Below the pieces are notes generated by a model. The model was not told the DNA's origin and made no database searches. It worked only from the letters and a program-made list of their open reading frames with translations. Positions 28,600-37,873 of a stretch of 64,000 nucleotides of DNA are shown here, in pieces (within the stretch, counting starts at the first letter, position 1; each line of letters opens with the position of its first letter). Position numbers and translations under genes: made by a program. Source of the DNA: Pedobacter rhodius (GTDB lineage: Bacteria > Bacteroidota > Bacteroidia > Sphingobacteriales > Sphingobacteriaceae); contig NZ_JAPWGL010000003.1 of the NCBI RefSeq assembly GCF_027213645.1, forward strand, positions 806,001 through 870,000. The letters run 5' to 3'.

Positions 28600-29607
28600 A
28601 TGGCTTTAGTAGAAAATCCTATTCTAACAATATGTATCCCAACATATAATAGAGCTAATAAAGTTTATGAGTTAGTTTTAGATTTATTGAAATTTGAAGG
28701 AAATGAGATACAGATCGTTGTATTAGATAATATTTCTAATGACGATACAGAGCAGCGATTATCAACAATAAATGACTTGCGGTTCCATTATGTGAAAAAC
28801 AGCGAAAATATAGGAGGGCCATTAAATCACCTTAAAGTTCTTACACTAGGTAATGGATTGTTTTCCTTGCTATGCTTAGATAAAGATTTTATCAATTTTA
28901 AAAGTTTAAAACAATTTTTGGAAAAGCTTTTATCAGATAAAGAAATCGTATTTGGCCATTGTGAACTTAATCTGGTAAGAAGTTCAGTAGATAAACTTTA
29001 TGATAAAGGTTACATGTCTATAAAAAACATGGCTTATCGTTCTCAACATCCTTCAGGAATGTTTTACAGAACAAGTATTTTGAAAAACTTAACCATCTTA
29101 CCAAAGATTTTTGATGAGAGATTAAAGTTTGGTTTTTATCCAGATATACTCAATGGTGAAATGGCAACTAGAGGTAAATCAATGCTATTCAAATCCCCAC
29201 TAGTTTTTACGGAGTCGAAAACAGAATGTGCTAAAACGCCTTCTTTTACTTACGATGAGAATGATGTTTTTTTTGCCCCACGACAACGAATTTTTGAATT
29301 TGATATTTATTCGAAATATATTTTTGAATTGCATTTGTCCAAAAAACTATCAACTAAGCTTATCAAAGTAAACTACTTAAGAAGACTTATGGCAGCAACA
29401 ATAGAATATAGATCAATACTCAAGGATAATGAAGTGTGCCAGCATTATGGAGTGATCTCCAGAAAAGTCACAATAGGGGAGATACTAACAAACGCAAATA
29501 GGTTTACTGATCATTTTCATGAGAATACAAAAAAGGTTAGATTTTTAGACAAATTATATATTACATCAATAGGGCGTCTAATTGTTTTTATAAAATTGTT
29601 TTTATGA
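28600..29607 (+). CDS. Family 2 glycosyltransferase
   Basis: GT-A transferase of 335 residues. 'LTICIPTYNRANKV' at about 8-21 and 'VVLDNISNDDTE' at about 45-56 are the usual GT2 nucleotide-binding elements. The place of the DXD motif is taken by 'LLCLDKDF' at about 89-96, still Asp-x-Asp. The C-terminal half (about 200-335) is unusual and basic, with no membrane helix. It starts 1 nt after the cupin gene and overlaps the next gene by ATGA. A good candidate for the dideoxyhexosyl transferase because of its position right after the CDP-sugar genes, but this is only positional. Confidence 0.82.
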   Translation: MALVENPILTICIPTYNRANKVYELVLDLLKFEGNEIQIVVLDNISNDDTEQRLSTINDLRFHYVKNSENIGGPLNHLKVLTLGNGLFSLLCLDKDFINFKSLKQFLEKLLSDKEIVFGHCELNLVRSSVDKLYDKGYMSIKNMAYRSQHPSGMFYRTSILKNLTILPKIFDERLKFGFYPDILNGEMATRGKSMLFKSPLVFTESKTECAKTPSFTYDENDVFFAPRQRIFEFDIYSKYIFELHLSKKLSTKLIKVNYLRRLMAATIEYRSILKDNEVCQHYGVISRKVTIGEILTNANRFTDHFHENTKKVRFLDKLYITSIGRLIVFIKLFL

Positions 29608-30539
29608 GTAGTCAAGTTGACAAAAAACGCTTGTCTATTTGCATTCCTACAAGGGGTAGAAGGGAAATATTAAGGACGACTTTATTAAGTATTTTTAGTT
29701 CAGGCATATCTACACAACTTTATGAAGTTGTGGTCTATGATAGCTCAGATAGCAATTTGGATTTGAATAGCTTCTATGGTAGTTTTGGCATGGCAAATCT
29801 ACGATTTGTTCATGGGGTAAACTATGGATATCTGAACCTTATTGAAGCCTTAAAATTGGGCGAAGGCGAATATCTAAAATTGCATAATGATTATTCAAGT
29901 TTTTTACCTAATTCCTTGAATATAATGATTGAGGAAGTTGGAAAGGCAGCAATTGAAAAACCATTACTTGTTTTTTCTAATAATACACTTGAAAAAATGC
30001 CTAATAAGCTGACTGCAAGTACATTTAATGATTTTTTATATATATTGTCATATTATAGCACCTGGAGTACTTTATTTGGAGTTTGGAAAGAAGATTTTGA
30101 TTTAGTTAAAGATTGCTCCATAAATCCGATGTTTCCTCATACATCTATTTTGTACGCCAATTCCTACAAAAATTCTTACAGCATTAATAACAATCTTCTC
30201 TTCTTTAATCAAGAAGTTGGGAATAAAGGAGGTTATAATTTGTTTAGGGTATTTGCTGTTGAATTTTTAAATATGGCAAACGAATTGAGGATAAATTCAA
30301 TTATAGTAGATAAAACATTTAACAAAATCAAACGTGACATGTTCTTTACTTTCCTTATTAGATGGTATAGTGAAACCAAGATTTTAAAAAATTCATATAC
30401 ATTTATCCTGTCAAATATTAGAGAGTCTATTCTTATACATTATTCCTTAAAAGATTATTATTTATTATTATTTTTAGCATATGTAAGAAGCATAAAGAAA
30501 GTACTTATCAAGATGTTTTTGGGTAGTAAATCAGTATGA
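29604..30539 (+). CDS. Family 2 glycosyltransferase-like, atypical
   Basis: 311 residues. The N-terminus 'LSICIPTRGRREIL' and 'YEVVVYDSSDSN' (about 39-50) place it in GT2. At the DXD position it reads 'LKLHNDYSSF' at about 92-101, so only one Asp is present and the metal site looks incomplete. It could be a diverged active enzyme or a non-catalytic partner of the GT2 just upstream, which has a similar fold. ATGA overlaps link it to that gene and to the flippase downstream. Confidence 0.68.
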   Translation: MSSQVDKKRLSICIPTRGRREILRTTLLSIFSSGISTQLYEVVVYDSSDSNLDLNSFYGSFGMANLRFVHGVNYGYLNLIEALKLGEGEYLKLHNDYSSFLPNSLNIMIEEVGKAAIEKPLLVFSNNTLEKMPNKLTASTFNDFLYILSYYSTWSTLFGVWKEDFDLVKDCSINPMFPHTSILYANSYKNSYSINNNLLFFNQEVGNKGGYNLFRVFAVEFLNMANELRINSIIVDKTFNKIKRDMFFTFLIRWYSETKILKNSYTFILSNIRESILIHYSLKDYYLLLFLAYVRSIKKVLIKMFLGSKSV

Positions 30540-32023
30540 TGGATAAAGAAGATTCTTATAAGCAGATTGCAAAATCGACCGGCGTAGTTGGGGGAACTCA
30601 AATATTGAATATTTTAATTGGAATAGTAAGAATGAAGGTTCTGGCAATTCTACTTGGGCCTTCTGGAGTTGGTATTGCAGGTATTTTTCAGACTATTGTG
30701 GATTTGGTTAAGGATGCAACTGGATTTGGAATTAATTTTAGTGGTGTAAAGAAGATTGCAGAGGTAAGTGAAAGTCGAGATCCTAAAAAGATTTCGCGAA
30801 ATATTAAGGTGCTTCGTCGATGGGCCTTGGGAACTGGTTTATTTGGAACATTCATAATTATTGGCTTTAGTCAATATTTTAGTATCTTCTCTTTCGGCAA
30901 CTCTGATTATACTAGGAGTATTATTTTCCTTTCCATAATCGTTTTCACCTCAACAATTTCAGCAAGTCAGATAGCCCTATTGCAAGGTTTAAGGAAAATA
31001 TCGGAAATGGCAAAGGCTAACTTATTTGGTACAATTGCTGGTACAGTTGTGAGTTTGCCCCTGTATTGGTGGTTTGGAAATAAAGGCATAGTACCAGGAA
31101 TGGTTTTAACATCTATTTGCGCTATGTGTGTTTCTTGGATATTTTCCAGAAAAATTAAGATACAACATGTCGATCTAACGATTTCACAGTCTTTTAAAGA
31201 CGGTTTGGGGATGGCAAAATTAGGCTTTTTTATTGTTGTAAATGGCTTCGTTGCAACTCTGTCAATGTACATAATCAGAAAAATAATAATTTCACACCTA
31301 AGCTTAACATCTGTTGGATTTTTTCAAGCTGTTTGGACTATTTCAACTGTTTACATTAATGTATTGCTTCATGCAATGCTTGCTGATTATTTTCCTCGTT
31401 TGACTATGTTACAAAATGATAACCAAGCATCTAATAAACTCATTAATCAACAATTGGAGGTTACTCTCTTAATTGGTACTCCTATGTTAATTGGAATGAT
31501 TGTTATGGCGCCAATTGGTTTAAATATATTATATTCTGCGTCTTTTGATGTAGCGGTTCCAATTCTGAGGTGGCAAATGGCGGGCTCTTTTTTTACGCTA
31601 TTAAGTTGGCCATTAGGGGTGTTATATTTATCCAAAAATGAAGGATGGTATTGTGTGATTAGTGAATCTTTACGCCAATTATTTTATATATCCTTTGTGT
31701 ATTTTGCTTGGAAATATTTTGGTTTTAATAGTTTAGGAATCGGATTTTTACTTGCTGGAGTTGTCAACGTTATATTTGTATATTTTAGCTTGAAAAAAAT
31801 TAGTGGATTTAAGTTTTCCTTAATTAATATTAAATTTATCATCATTTTCGGCACAGCAGTTATTTCAATTCTATCACTATGTTTACTATTTAACGGATGG
31901 CTCACATATTTATTTAGTTTTGGTGTAGTTTTATTATTTACGATCTTTTGTTTCAAAAAACTTGATCAATTAATAGGGATAAAACAAATAATTGTAAATA
32001 AATTCAGTTTAAAAAATAACTAA
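30536..32023 (+). CDS. O-antigen translocase (WzxE-like flippase), locus B
   Basis: Multi-spanning MOP-superfamily flippase, 495 residues (or 494 from the second ATG at 30539). 'KSTGVVGGTQILNILIGIVR' at about 9-28, followed by 'KVLAILLGPSGVGIAG', is the signature of the WzxE/O-antigen translocase subfamily, a different branch from the locus A flippase. About 12 membrane helices are visible. It overlaps the preceding gene by ATGA and is 5 nt before the acetyltransferase gene. It likely flips the dideoxyhexose-containing unit. Confidence 0.9.
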   Translation: MMDKEDSYKQIAKSTGVVGGTQILNILIGIVRMKVLAILLGPSGVGIAGIFQTIVDLVKDATGFGINFSGVKKIAEVSESRDPKKISRNIKVLRRWALGTGLFGTFIIIGFSQYFSIFSFGNSDYTRSIIFLSIIVFTSTISASQIALLQGLRKISEMAKANLFGTIAGTVVSLPLYWWFGNKGIVPGMVLTSICAMCVSWIFSRKIKIQHVDLTISQSFKDGLGMAKLGFFIVVNGFVATLSMYIIRKIIISHLSLTSVGFFQAVWTISTVYINVLLHAMLADYFPRLTMLQNDNQASNKLINQQLEVTLLIGTPMLIGMIVMAPIGLNILYSASFDVAVPILRWQMAGSFFTLLSWPLGVLYLSKNEGWYCVISESLRQLFYISFVYFAWKYFGFNSLGIGFLLAGVVNVIFVYFSLKKISGFKFSLINIKFIIIFGTAVISILSLCLLFNGWLTYLFSFGVVLLFTIFCFKKLDQLIGIKQIIVNKFSLKNN

Positions 32024-32028
32024 ATTGA

Positions 32029-32652
32029 ATGAAAAAACTTGCAATCCTAATTGGACAGATATTAAGCATATTATATATTGCAAAATTTTGTCACAGTTGT
32101 TCTAAACTATTTAATTATATATATTCAGGCACACTGAATAGATCATTTGGACATTGTGGACTCAATTTCTATGTTCAATATCCCTGTTATCTTGCAGGTG
32201 TTGGAAACATTACCATAGGCGAAAATTTTGTCTCATTCAAAAGATTGAGACTGGAAGCTTATACAGAACATAATGGATTCTCATTCATGCCAGAAATTAT
32301 CATAGGCGATAACGTGGCTTTAAATTACGATTGTCATATAACGGCGATAAACAAAGTTGTTATAGGTAATGGTGTGCTAATAGCAAGTAGAGTATTTATC
32401 ACTGATCATTTTCATGGAAATAACTCTTTAACAGACTTGCAATTAGAACCAAACAAAAGGAAATTGCACAGTAAGGGGCCAGTCATAATTGGAAACAATG
32501 TTTGGATAGGAGAAAATGTTTCAATTATGCCTGATGTAAAAATCGGGGATAATTGTATTATAGGAGCGAATAGTGTTGTTACCAAATCATTTCCTGAGAA
32601 TTCTATAGTTGCAGGCGTTCCTGCCAAACTTATAAAAAGTATAATAAATTAA
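32029..32652 (+). CDS. Hexapeptide-repeat O-acetyltransferase
   Basis: Left-handed beta-helix acetyltransferase of the LacA/CatB/maltose acetyltransferase type, 207 residues. Hexapeptide turns occur in 'GVGNITIGENF' (about 61-71), 'IIIGDNVALNYDCHITAINKVVIGNG' region (about 91-114) and 'VIIGNNVWIGENVSIMPDVKIG' region (about 153-174). The catalytic His lies in 'FITDHFHG' at about 123-130. The N-terminus is somewhat hydrophobic, so it may sit at the membrane. It probably O-acetylates a sugar of locus B. TAATG-type overlap (base 32652) with the next GT. Confidence 0.88.
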   Translation: MKKLAILIGQILSILYIAKFCHSCSKLFNYIYSGTLNRSFGHCGLNFYVQYPCYLAGVGNITIGENFVSFKRLRLEAYTEHNGFSFMPEIIIGDNVALNYDCHITAINKVVIGNGVLIASRVFITDHFHGNNSLTDLQLEPNKRKLHSKGPVIIGNNVWIGENVSIMPDVKIGDNCIIGANSVVTKSFPENSIVAGVPAKLIKSIIN

Positions 32653-33929
32653 TGAAAAAAGCTGTTTTTACAATTGTAGCTAAAAATTATTTTGGTTTCG
32701 CGAAAGCCCTCTATGTATCTGTAAAGAAGCATAATCCAGAAATAGATTTCTTTGTTTTGCTTTCAGATGAAATTGATAATCCTGAGGATTTCAAAAGTCA
32801 GGATTTTGAGATTCTTGAAGCAAAAAATATTGGAATTGGTTCGTATAGTGAATTAGCTTTTAAGTATAATGTAACTGAATTTTCAACAGCCATAAAACCA
32901 TTTTTCTTTTCTTATCTGTTTGAAAAAGAATATGAAAAAGTGATTTATTTTGATCCAGACATCTACATATATGATAATTTGGATTCCATTTATGATAAAT
33001 TAGCTGAACATGATATAATTCTTACGCCCCATTTTGTTTCTCCTGAATTGGTCAGTACGGCAAATGCGCCAGAAACATTAACGCTTTTTGCCGGAATCTA
33101 TAATTTAGGATTTATTGCTGTTAAAAGAACTGAAATTGGTACAGCAATGATAAAATGGTGGGAAGCTCGGCTGCATAAATATTGTTTTGTTGATAAATTT
33201 GATGCCCTCCATGTAGACCAAAAATGGATGGATTTTGTTCCGGCTTTATTCGGAGATAAAGTATTGATATTAAGAGAACTTGGTTATAATATCGCATATT
33301 GGAATATACATGAACGTAGTATTTCCGAAAAAAACAACAAAATAATTATATCTAACAGGCTGACTGGTCGGGAAGAATTTCCATTAATATTTATTCATTT
33401 TTCAGGATTTAACCCAAAAAATATATATGATAACAAACAATGTCCGATACTGGATTTAAGGCAATATGCAGATTTCATTCCTTATTTTGTCGAATATGCA
33501 GAATTTCTAAATGAAAATAACTTTGACATGTATTTTCATAAAAAATATACTTATGGAAGTTTTGATGGCGGAGTATCGATTAATTTATTCCAGCGCCGTC
33601 TATTTAGAAGATTGGTAAATGAAGGTTATCATTTTGAACGCCCTTTTGGTATTGAAAATAATGATTTTTATACCATTTTAAAACAAAATAAACTGTTATC
33701 AAATTCTGTCGCAAATGTAGATAAGTTGAACGAAAGGAATTTTCAAGATCTGGATTCTAAAATTAGTAAATTAAACATTATTATGAAATGTTTGAAATGG
33801 GTTTTAGGCTTTGACAGATATGTTTTGTTATTGAAGTTTTGCCAGCGTTATTTCAGGCCTGAAAATCAGACTTTCTTGATAAAAGAGTATAATACGTTGA
33901 AATTTTTAAATGAAAATGTAAAGAAATAG
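32652..33929 (+). CDS. GT8-like glycosyltransferase
   Basis: Glycosyltransferase with a GT-A fold of the GT8-like type, 425 residues. 'AVFTIVAKNYFGFAKALYVS' at about 4-23 is the N-terminal strand and helix, and 'KVIYFDPDIYIYDNLDSIY' at about 96-114 holds the DPD metal motif typical of GT8 proteins. 'DQKWMDFVPALFG' at about 187-199 is a conserved DQ block. The C-terminal 120 residues are a separate helical extension of unknown function. It lies between the acetyltransferase and the Wzy gene. Confidence 0.8.
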   Translation: MKKAVFTIVAKNYFGFAKALYVSVKKHNPEIDFFVLLSDEIDNPEDFKSQDFEILEAKNIGIGSYSELAFKYNVTEFSTAIKPFFFSYLFEKEYEKVIYFDPDIYIYDNLDSIYDKLAEHDIILTPHFVSPELVSTANAPETLTLFAGIYNLGFIAVKRTEIGTAMIKWWEARLHKYCFVDKFDALHVDQKWMDFVPALFGDKVLILRELGYNIAYWNIHERSISEKNNKIIISNRLTGREEFPLIFIHFSGFNPKNIYDNKQCPILDLRQYADFIPYFVEYAEFLNENNFDMYFHKKYTYGSFDGGVSINLFQRRLFRRLVNEGYHFERPFGIENNDFYTILKQNKLLSNSVANVDKLNERNFQDLDSKISKLNIIMKCLKWVLGFDRYVLLLKFCQRYFRPENQTFLIKEYNTLKFLNENVKK

Positions 33930-33984
33930 TTCATTAAAATATGTTTCTCACACAATAATTATTAAATCTAATATTGAAGGTAAA

Positions 33985-35328
33985 TTGAATACTATAGAAC
34001 TTTTTGGTGGATTATTAAGATTTGATAAGTATCTTATTATAATAGACATTGCTCTAATTATACATTTTATCTATGACTGGTATCGGATGTATAAAAGAAC
34101 AGGTTGGACACTAGATTATTGGACCGTTTCTATGAGCCTAATTTATTTTTTGCCATTTTTAATTATTTATCCATTTTCATCATCATTATACAATGCAATA
34201 TCGGTTGGCGGAAATGTAATTCGTATTCAAGAAGTTATTAATGAGTGTTATATAGTTTTCCTTGCAGGCTATCTTTCCATATATCTAGGAAGGTACATTT
34301 TTAATAAATACAAATTTAATACGCCGATAAATTATGTTTTGATTAGGCCGTTTGAGAAAACGTTGACCAAATTATTTGAAGTCTCGGTAAAGAATGACTT
34401 TACTTCAAGAATTTTATTTTTGTTTTATTTTATAGGCTTACTTGGTATTTTAGCTTTTGGCCGTCAATTTGGAGGAAATGACATTCGAGCTGTTTTTCAG
34501 GCGAATCCTGAAATTAGAGCGCTTTATAATTTCGTTTTGATACTGAGTTCGGTAGTTTCGTTAGTTTTAATTGCACGGATTTTTCAATTCAACAGTTTAA
34601 TAGATAAAATCTTATTAGGTATTTTTTTTCTTCTGACATTATTTATTGGTGCACGTGCATTTCTTGCTCAACCAATAATCTATCTTTTTGGATTTCATGT
34701 TTATTATAATCTTAAAGGAAAAATTAATTTAATAAAGGTTGGAATTACCGGCTGTATTGTTTTGGTACTTGGAATTGGTATGAGTTCAGTTAGGGCGGGC
34801 GAACTTGATACTTCCTTAATTTTGGCTGGTTTAGGCGACCAGATTTTATTTGGAAATTCATATTCAGATCTCCGTGATTTTGCTTGGGTTTTTGCTTATT
34901 GGGACCACGCACTTTTGTTAGGAAAAACTTATTTAGCTGGTTTTATGTCTTTTATTCCAAGTTTTCTTTCTGATTTCCGTACCGAATGGAGCATAGGTAA
35001 GTTTACTGCAACAACAGTAGGCTTTGATCCATTAATACATCCTGGTCTAAGGCCAGGTATATTTGGAGAAGTTTTTTTTAATTTCGGCTATTTAGGAGTG
35101 ATAATTTTGGGTGTAATTTTGGGTTATGGCACACGCTATATCGATTTTAATATAAAGGTATCATCAAATAGCTTAAACAAGCTATTAGGATTTAGCTCTA
35201 TTGTTTCAACTTTTTTTATTTTTAACCTTACAATTACTGCAGGTTTCTTTTCTCTATACGTTTTTATTATTGTGCTTCTTCTAGCTTCTATTTTATCTAT
35301 AAGCCTGAAAATTCTAAGTAAAAGATAA
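33985..35328 (+). CDS. O-antigen polymerase (Wzy-like), locus B
   Basis: 447-residue membrane protein with about 11 helices and a periplasmic loop at about 270-355 rich in aromatic and charged residues, the topology expected of Wzy/oligosaccharide repeat unit polymerase. It starts with TTG at 33985, preceded by a GAAGG ribosome-binding-like sequence at 33976-33980; no suitable ATG is upstream. It shows no obvious similarity to the locus A polymerase, so the two loci probably polymerise different linkages. Call based on topology and context. Confidence 0.75.
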   Translation: MNTIELFGGLLRFDKYLIIIDIALIIHFIYDWYRMYKRTGWTLDYWTVSMSLIYFLPFLIIYPFSSSLYNAISVGGNVIRIQEVINECYIVFLAGYLSIYLGRYIFNKYKFNTPINYVLIRPFEKTLTKLFEVSVKNDFTSRILFLFYFIGLLGILAFGRQFGGNDIRAVFQANPEIRALYNFVLILSSVVSLVLIARIFQFNSLIDKILLGIFFLLTLFIGARAFLAQPIIYLFGFHVYYNLKGKINLIKVGITGCIVLVLGIGMSSVRAGELDTSLILAGLGDQILFGNSYSDLRDFAWVFAYWDHALLLGKTYLAGFMSFIPSFLSDFRTEWSIGKFTATTVGFDPLIHPGLRPGIFGEVFFNFGYLGVIILGVILGYGTRYIDFNIKVSSNSLNKLLGFSSIVSTFFIFNLTITAGFFSLYVFIIVLLLASILSISLKILSKR

Positions 35329-35468
35329 ATTTAAATTAACTAAGAGGAAATAGTGATTGCCTGATTATTATGGTCGATATTTTATGATAAGAACTAGCCG
35401 ATTTATTTTTTGACCTCAAACAGCTTTTGTGTATATCTACTCCTGGCTGAAATTAATCTTTGACTAAA

Positions 35469-36569
35469 ATGAGCAATATAAAAACGATATGCATAGATTG
35501 CAGGATACTTACAACTGGTATAGGAACTTACGTAACTAGTATATTAGCTTATTTTAAGGGGAATGATGATTGGTTAATATATGCTTTAGTTGCAGAAGGG
35601 CAGAACGAAATACTACCCTTAAATATAAAATTAATTCCTTTTAAGGCGGGTGTTTATTCTGTTCGAGAACAATTTGAGTTTTCGTGGAAAATTCCTAGAG
35701 TAGATATATTTTGGTCACCTCATTATAACATACCTCTTTTGCCTATTAAAGCAAAAGTCCGAATTGTCACAATTCATGATGTCTACCATTTGGCATACCG
35801 TAGTGAACTCACTTTAAAACAAAAAATTTATTCAAAAATTGTACTCGCCGCAGCAGTAAAACTTAGTAAAAAAGTTATTACAGTTTCAGAATTTTCAAAG
35901 TCTGAAATCATTAAGTATTTAAAATTTGATAAAAATAAAATAAACGTCATTGAAAATGGAGTAAAACAAATAAGGAATTTAAAAAGTTTTGATGCTATTC
36001 AAAAGAAATATAATCTTCCTAGTAAATATATTCTTTATTTGGGTAGCGTAAAGCCTCATAAGAACTTAAAGCGTCTGCTTGAAGCCTACGAACAATTAAA
36101 TTCAACAGTAAAAGAAGCTAATAAAGTTGTTATAGTTGGTAAAGTTGATGGATTTATAACGGGGGATCCAAAGTTAATCAGTTATATAAGAGAAAACCCT
36201 AGCTTAAAAGAAAATGTTGTCTTTACGGGTTTTATTGAGGATGTGGATATGGATGCAATTTATAGCAATGCAAACATATTTGTTTTTCCATCCCTTTATG
36301 AGGGCTTTGGTTTACCCCCTTTGGAAGCTATGTTAAATGAATGTCCTGTAACGACTTCATCAATACCCAGTCTTAAGGAAGTTTGTGGTAATGCAGCGAT
36401 GTATTTTGACCCGTCCAATATTGAAGATATCAAGCAAAAGATTGAATCATTTATTATGGATGAGGACCTAAAACAGCAATTCGTTGAAAGAGGTAAGATA
36501 TGCGTCAAAAATTTCACTTGGAAGAATTCATATGAGAAACATTTAAAAATTTTCGACACAATTAATTAA
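35469..36569 (+). CDS. Family 4 glycosyltransferase
   Basis: Retaining GT-B transferase, 366 residues from ATG 35469; a TTG at 35460 would add three residues. 'RILTTGIGTYVTSI' at about 13-26 is the N-terminal loop, 'VTIHDVYHLAYRS' at about 99-111, 'YLGSVKPHKNLKRLLEAY' at about 191-208 opens the C-terminal domain, and 'FPSLYEGFGLPPLEAM' at about 274-289 is the E-x7-E motif. The 140-nt gap before it (35329-35468) shows no clear promoter or hairpin. Likely acts in repeat-unit assembly of locus B. Confidence 0.92.
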   Translation: MSNIKTICIDCRILTTGIGTYVTSILAYFKGNDDWLIYALVAEGQNEILPLNIKLIPFKAGVYSVREQFEFSWKIPRVDIFWSPHYNIPLLPIKAKVRIVTIHDVYHLAYRSELTLKQKIYSKIVLAAAVKLSKKVITVSEFSKSEIIKYLKFDKNKINVIENGVKQIRNLKSFDAIQKKYNLPSKYILYLGSVKPHKNLKRLLEAYEQLNSTVKEANKVVIVGKVDGFITGDPKLISYIRENPSLKENVVFTGFIEDVDMDAIYSNANIFVFPSLYEGFGLPPLEAMLNECPVTTSSIPSLKEVCGNAAMYFDPSNIEDIKQKIESFIMDEDLKQQFVERGKICVKNFTWKNSYEKHLKIFDTIN

Positions 36570-36576
36570 ATATATT

Positions 36577-37686
36577 TTGAAAGTAGCAATAATACAAGAA
36601 TGGCTAACCACTATGGGTGGCTCGGAAAAAGTAGTTCAGTCAATCGCAGAATTATTTCCTCAAGCAGATATCTTTGCTTTAGTTGCGGATCCTAAATTAG
36701 TTAAAGACCTTGCATTGCAAGATAGAAAACTTACTACTTCAATTATTCAGAAGCTTCCGTTTGGTTTAAAGAGATATAAAAGCTATTTGCCATTATTTCC
36801 CTTTGCAATAGAGCAATTTGATCTGAGTGAATACAATTTAATTATTTCATCAAACCATGCTGTTTCTAAAGGCGTATTAACAAATGGTGACCAACTCCAT
36901 ATTACATATTGCCATAGTCCTATCCGGTATGCATGGGATTTACATCATCAATATTTAAATGAAGAAGGTCTGGGTTTTGGTTTCAAAGGTCTGTTGGCGA
37001 GGTACTTTTTACATAGAATTAGGATTTGGGATTATCTTTCATCTAAGAGACCTGATTTTTTTATTAGTAACTCAAATTTCATAGGAAAGCGAATTCAAAA
37101 AGTTTATCAACAGAATTCTACAACAATTTACCCACCCATTGAAATAGATCAATTTGTTTTACAAACACAAAAGAAAGATTTTTATGTTACATCATCGAGA
37201 ATGGTGCCGTATAAGAAAATTGACTTAATTGTAGAAGCATTTTCAAAAATGCCCGATAAAAAATTAATTGTGATTGGAGATGGACCGGATTTTAATAAAA
37301 TTAGGCTTTTAGCAACACAGAATATTGAATTTAAAGGTTATTTGCCAATGCATCAACTTATTTTATACTTGCAAGAGGCAAGGGCATTTGTATTTGCTGC
37401 AATAGAAGATTTTGGAATGTTACCCGTAGAAGCTCAAGCTTGTGGAACGCCTGTAATTGCTTTGGGAAAAGGGGGGAGTTTGGAAACCGTTAGGGATGGG
37501 ATAACAGGCATTTTATTCCGTGAGCAAACTGTGAGTTCTCTTATCGATGCAGTAAATTTATTTGAAACTAAATCCTTTTCTCCAAGTAAGATTCGGGAAC
37601 ATGCCGAAAGCTTTAGTAAGGTTAAATTTAAAGAAAATTTTTTAAGCTTTATTAATGAAAAAATGAGTTGTAAAATGTTAGATTAA
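36577..37686 (+). CDS. Family 4 glycosyltransferase
   Basis: GT-B transferase, 369 residues from TTG 36577, which directly begins the conserved first strand 'KVAIIQEWLTTMGGSEKVV' (about 2-20). 'ITYCHSPIRYAWDLHHQYL' at about 109-127 is typical of the WcaC-like GT4 subgroup, 'IGDGPDF' at about 231-237, and the nucleotide-sugar region 'VFAAIEDFGMLPVEAQACG' at about 271-289 has the E-x7-E pair. It is 7 nt downstream of the previous GT4 and probably works next to it in the same chain. Confidence 0.92.
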   Translation: MKVAIIQEWLTTMGGSEKVVQSIAELFPQADIFALVADPKLVKDLALQDRKLTTSIIQKLPFGLKRYKSYLPLFPFAIEQFDLSEYNLIISSNHAVSKGVLTNGDQLHITYCHSPIRYAWDLHHQYLNEEGLGFGFKGLLARYFLHRIRIWDYLSSKRPDFFISNSNFIGKRIQKVYQQNSTTIYPPIEIDQFVLQTQKKDFYVTSSRMVPYKKIDLIVEAFSKMPDKKLIVIGDGPDFNKIRLLATQNIEFKGYLPMHQLILYLQEARAFVFAAIEDFGMLPVEAQACGTPVIALGKGGSLETVRDGITGILFREQTVSSLIDAVNLFETKSFSPSKIREHAESFSKVKFKENFLSFINEKMSCKMLD

Positions 37687-37750
37687 TTATAGATAACTAA
37701 ATTTATCTTTTTTAGGTATAAAGAATATTTGCAAATAAATAGGCACAAAA

Positions 37751-37787
37751 TTTGCTTAGTATATTCGGATAATTTGTAATAACTTTG
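37751..37787 (+). promoter_or_regulatory. Bacteroidota-type promoter for the PHPT gene
   Basis: TTTG at 37751-37754, a 25-nt spacer and TAACTTTG at 37780-37787 fit the TTTG-N(17-26)-TAnnTTTG consensus. The predicted transcription start is about 85 nt before the PHPT coding start. The initiating transferase may therefore be transcribed separately from the rest of locus B. Confidence 0.6.
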
Positions 37788-37873
37788 CATGAATTGTAAT
37801 ATTATTATAATTTAATTAGAATCCCCTTAATCATTAATAAATTTATAACATATGGTGATTGAAGGAAAAATAC

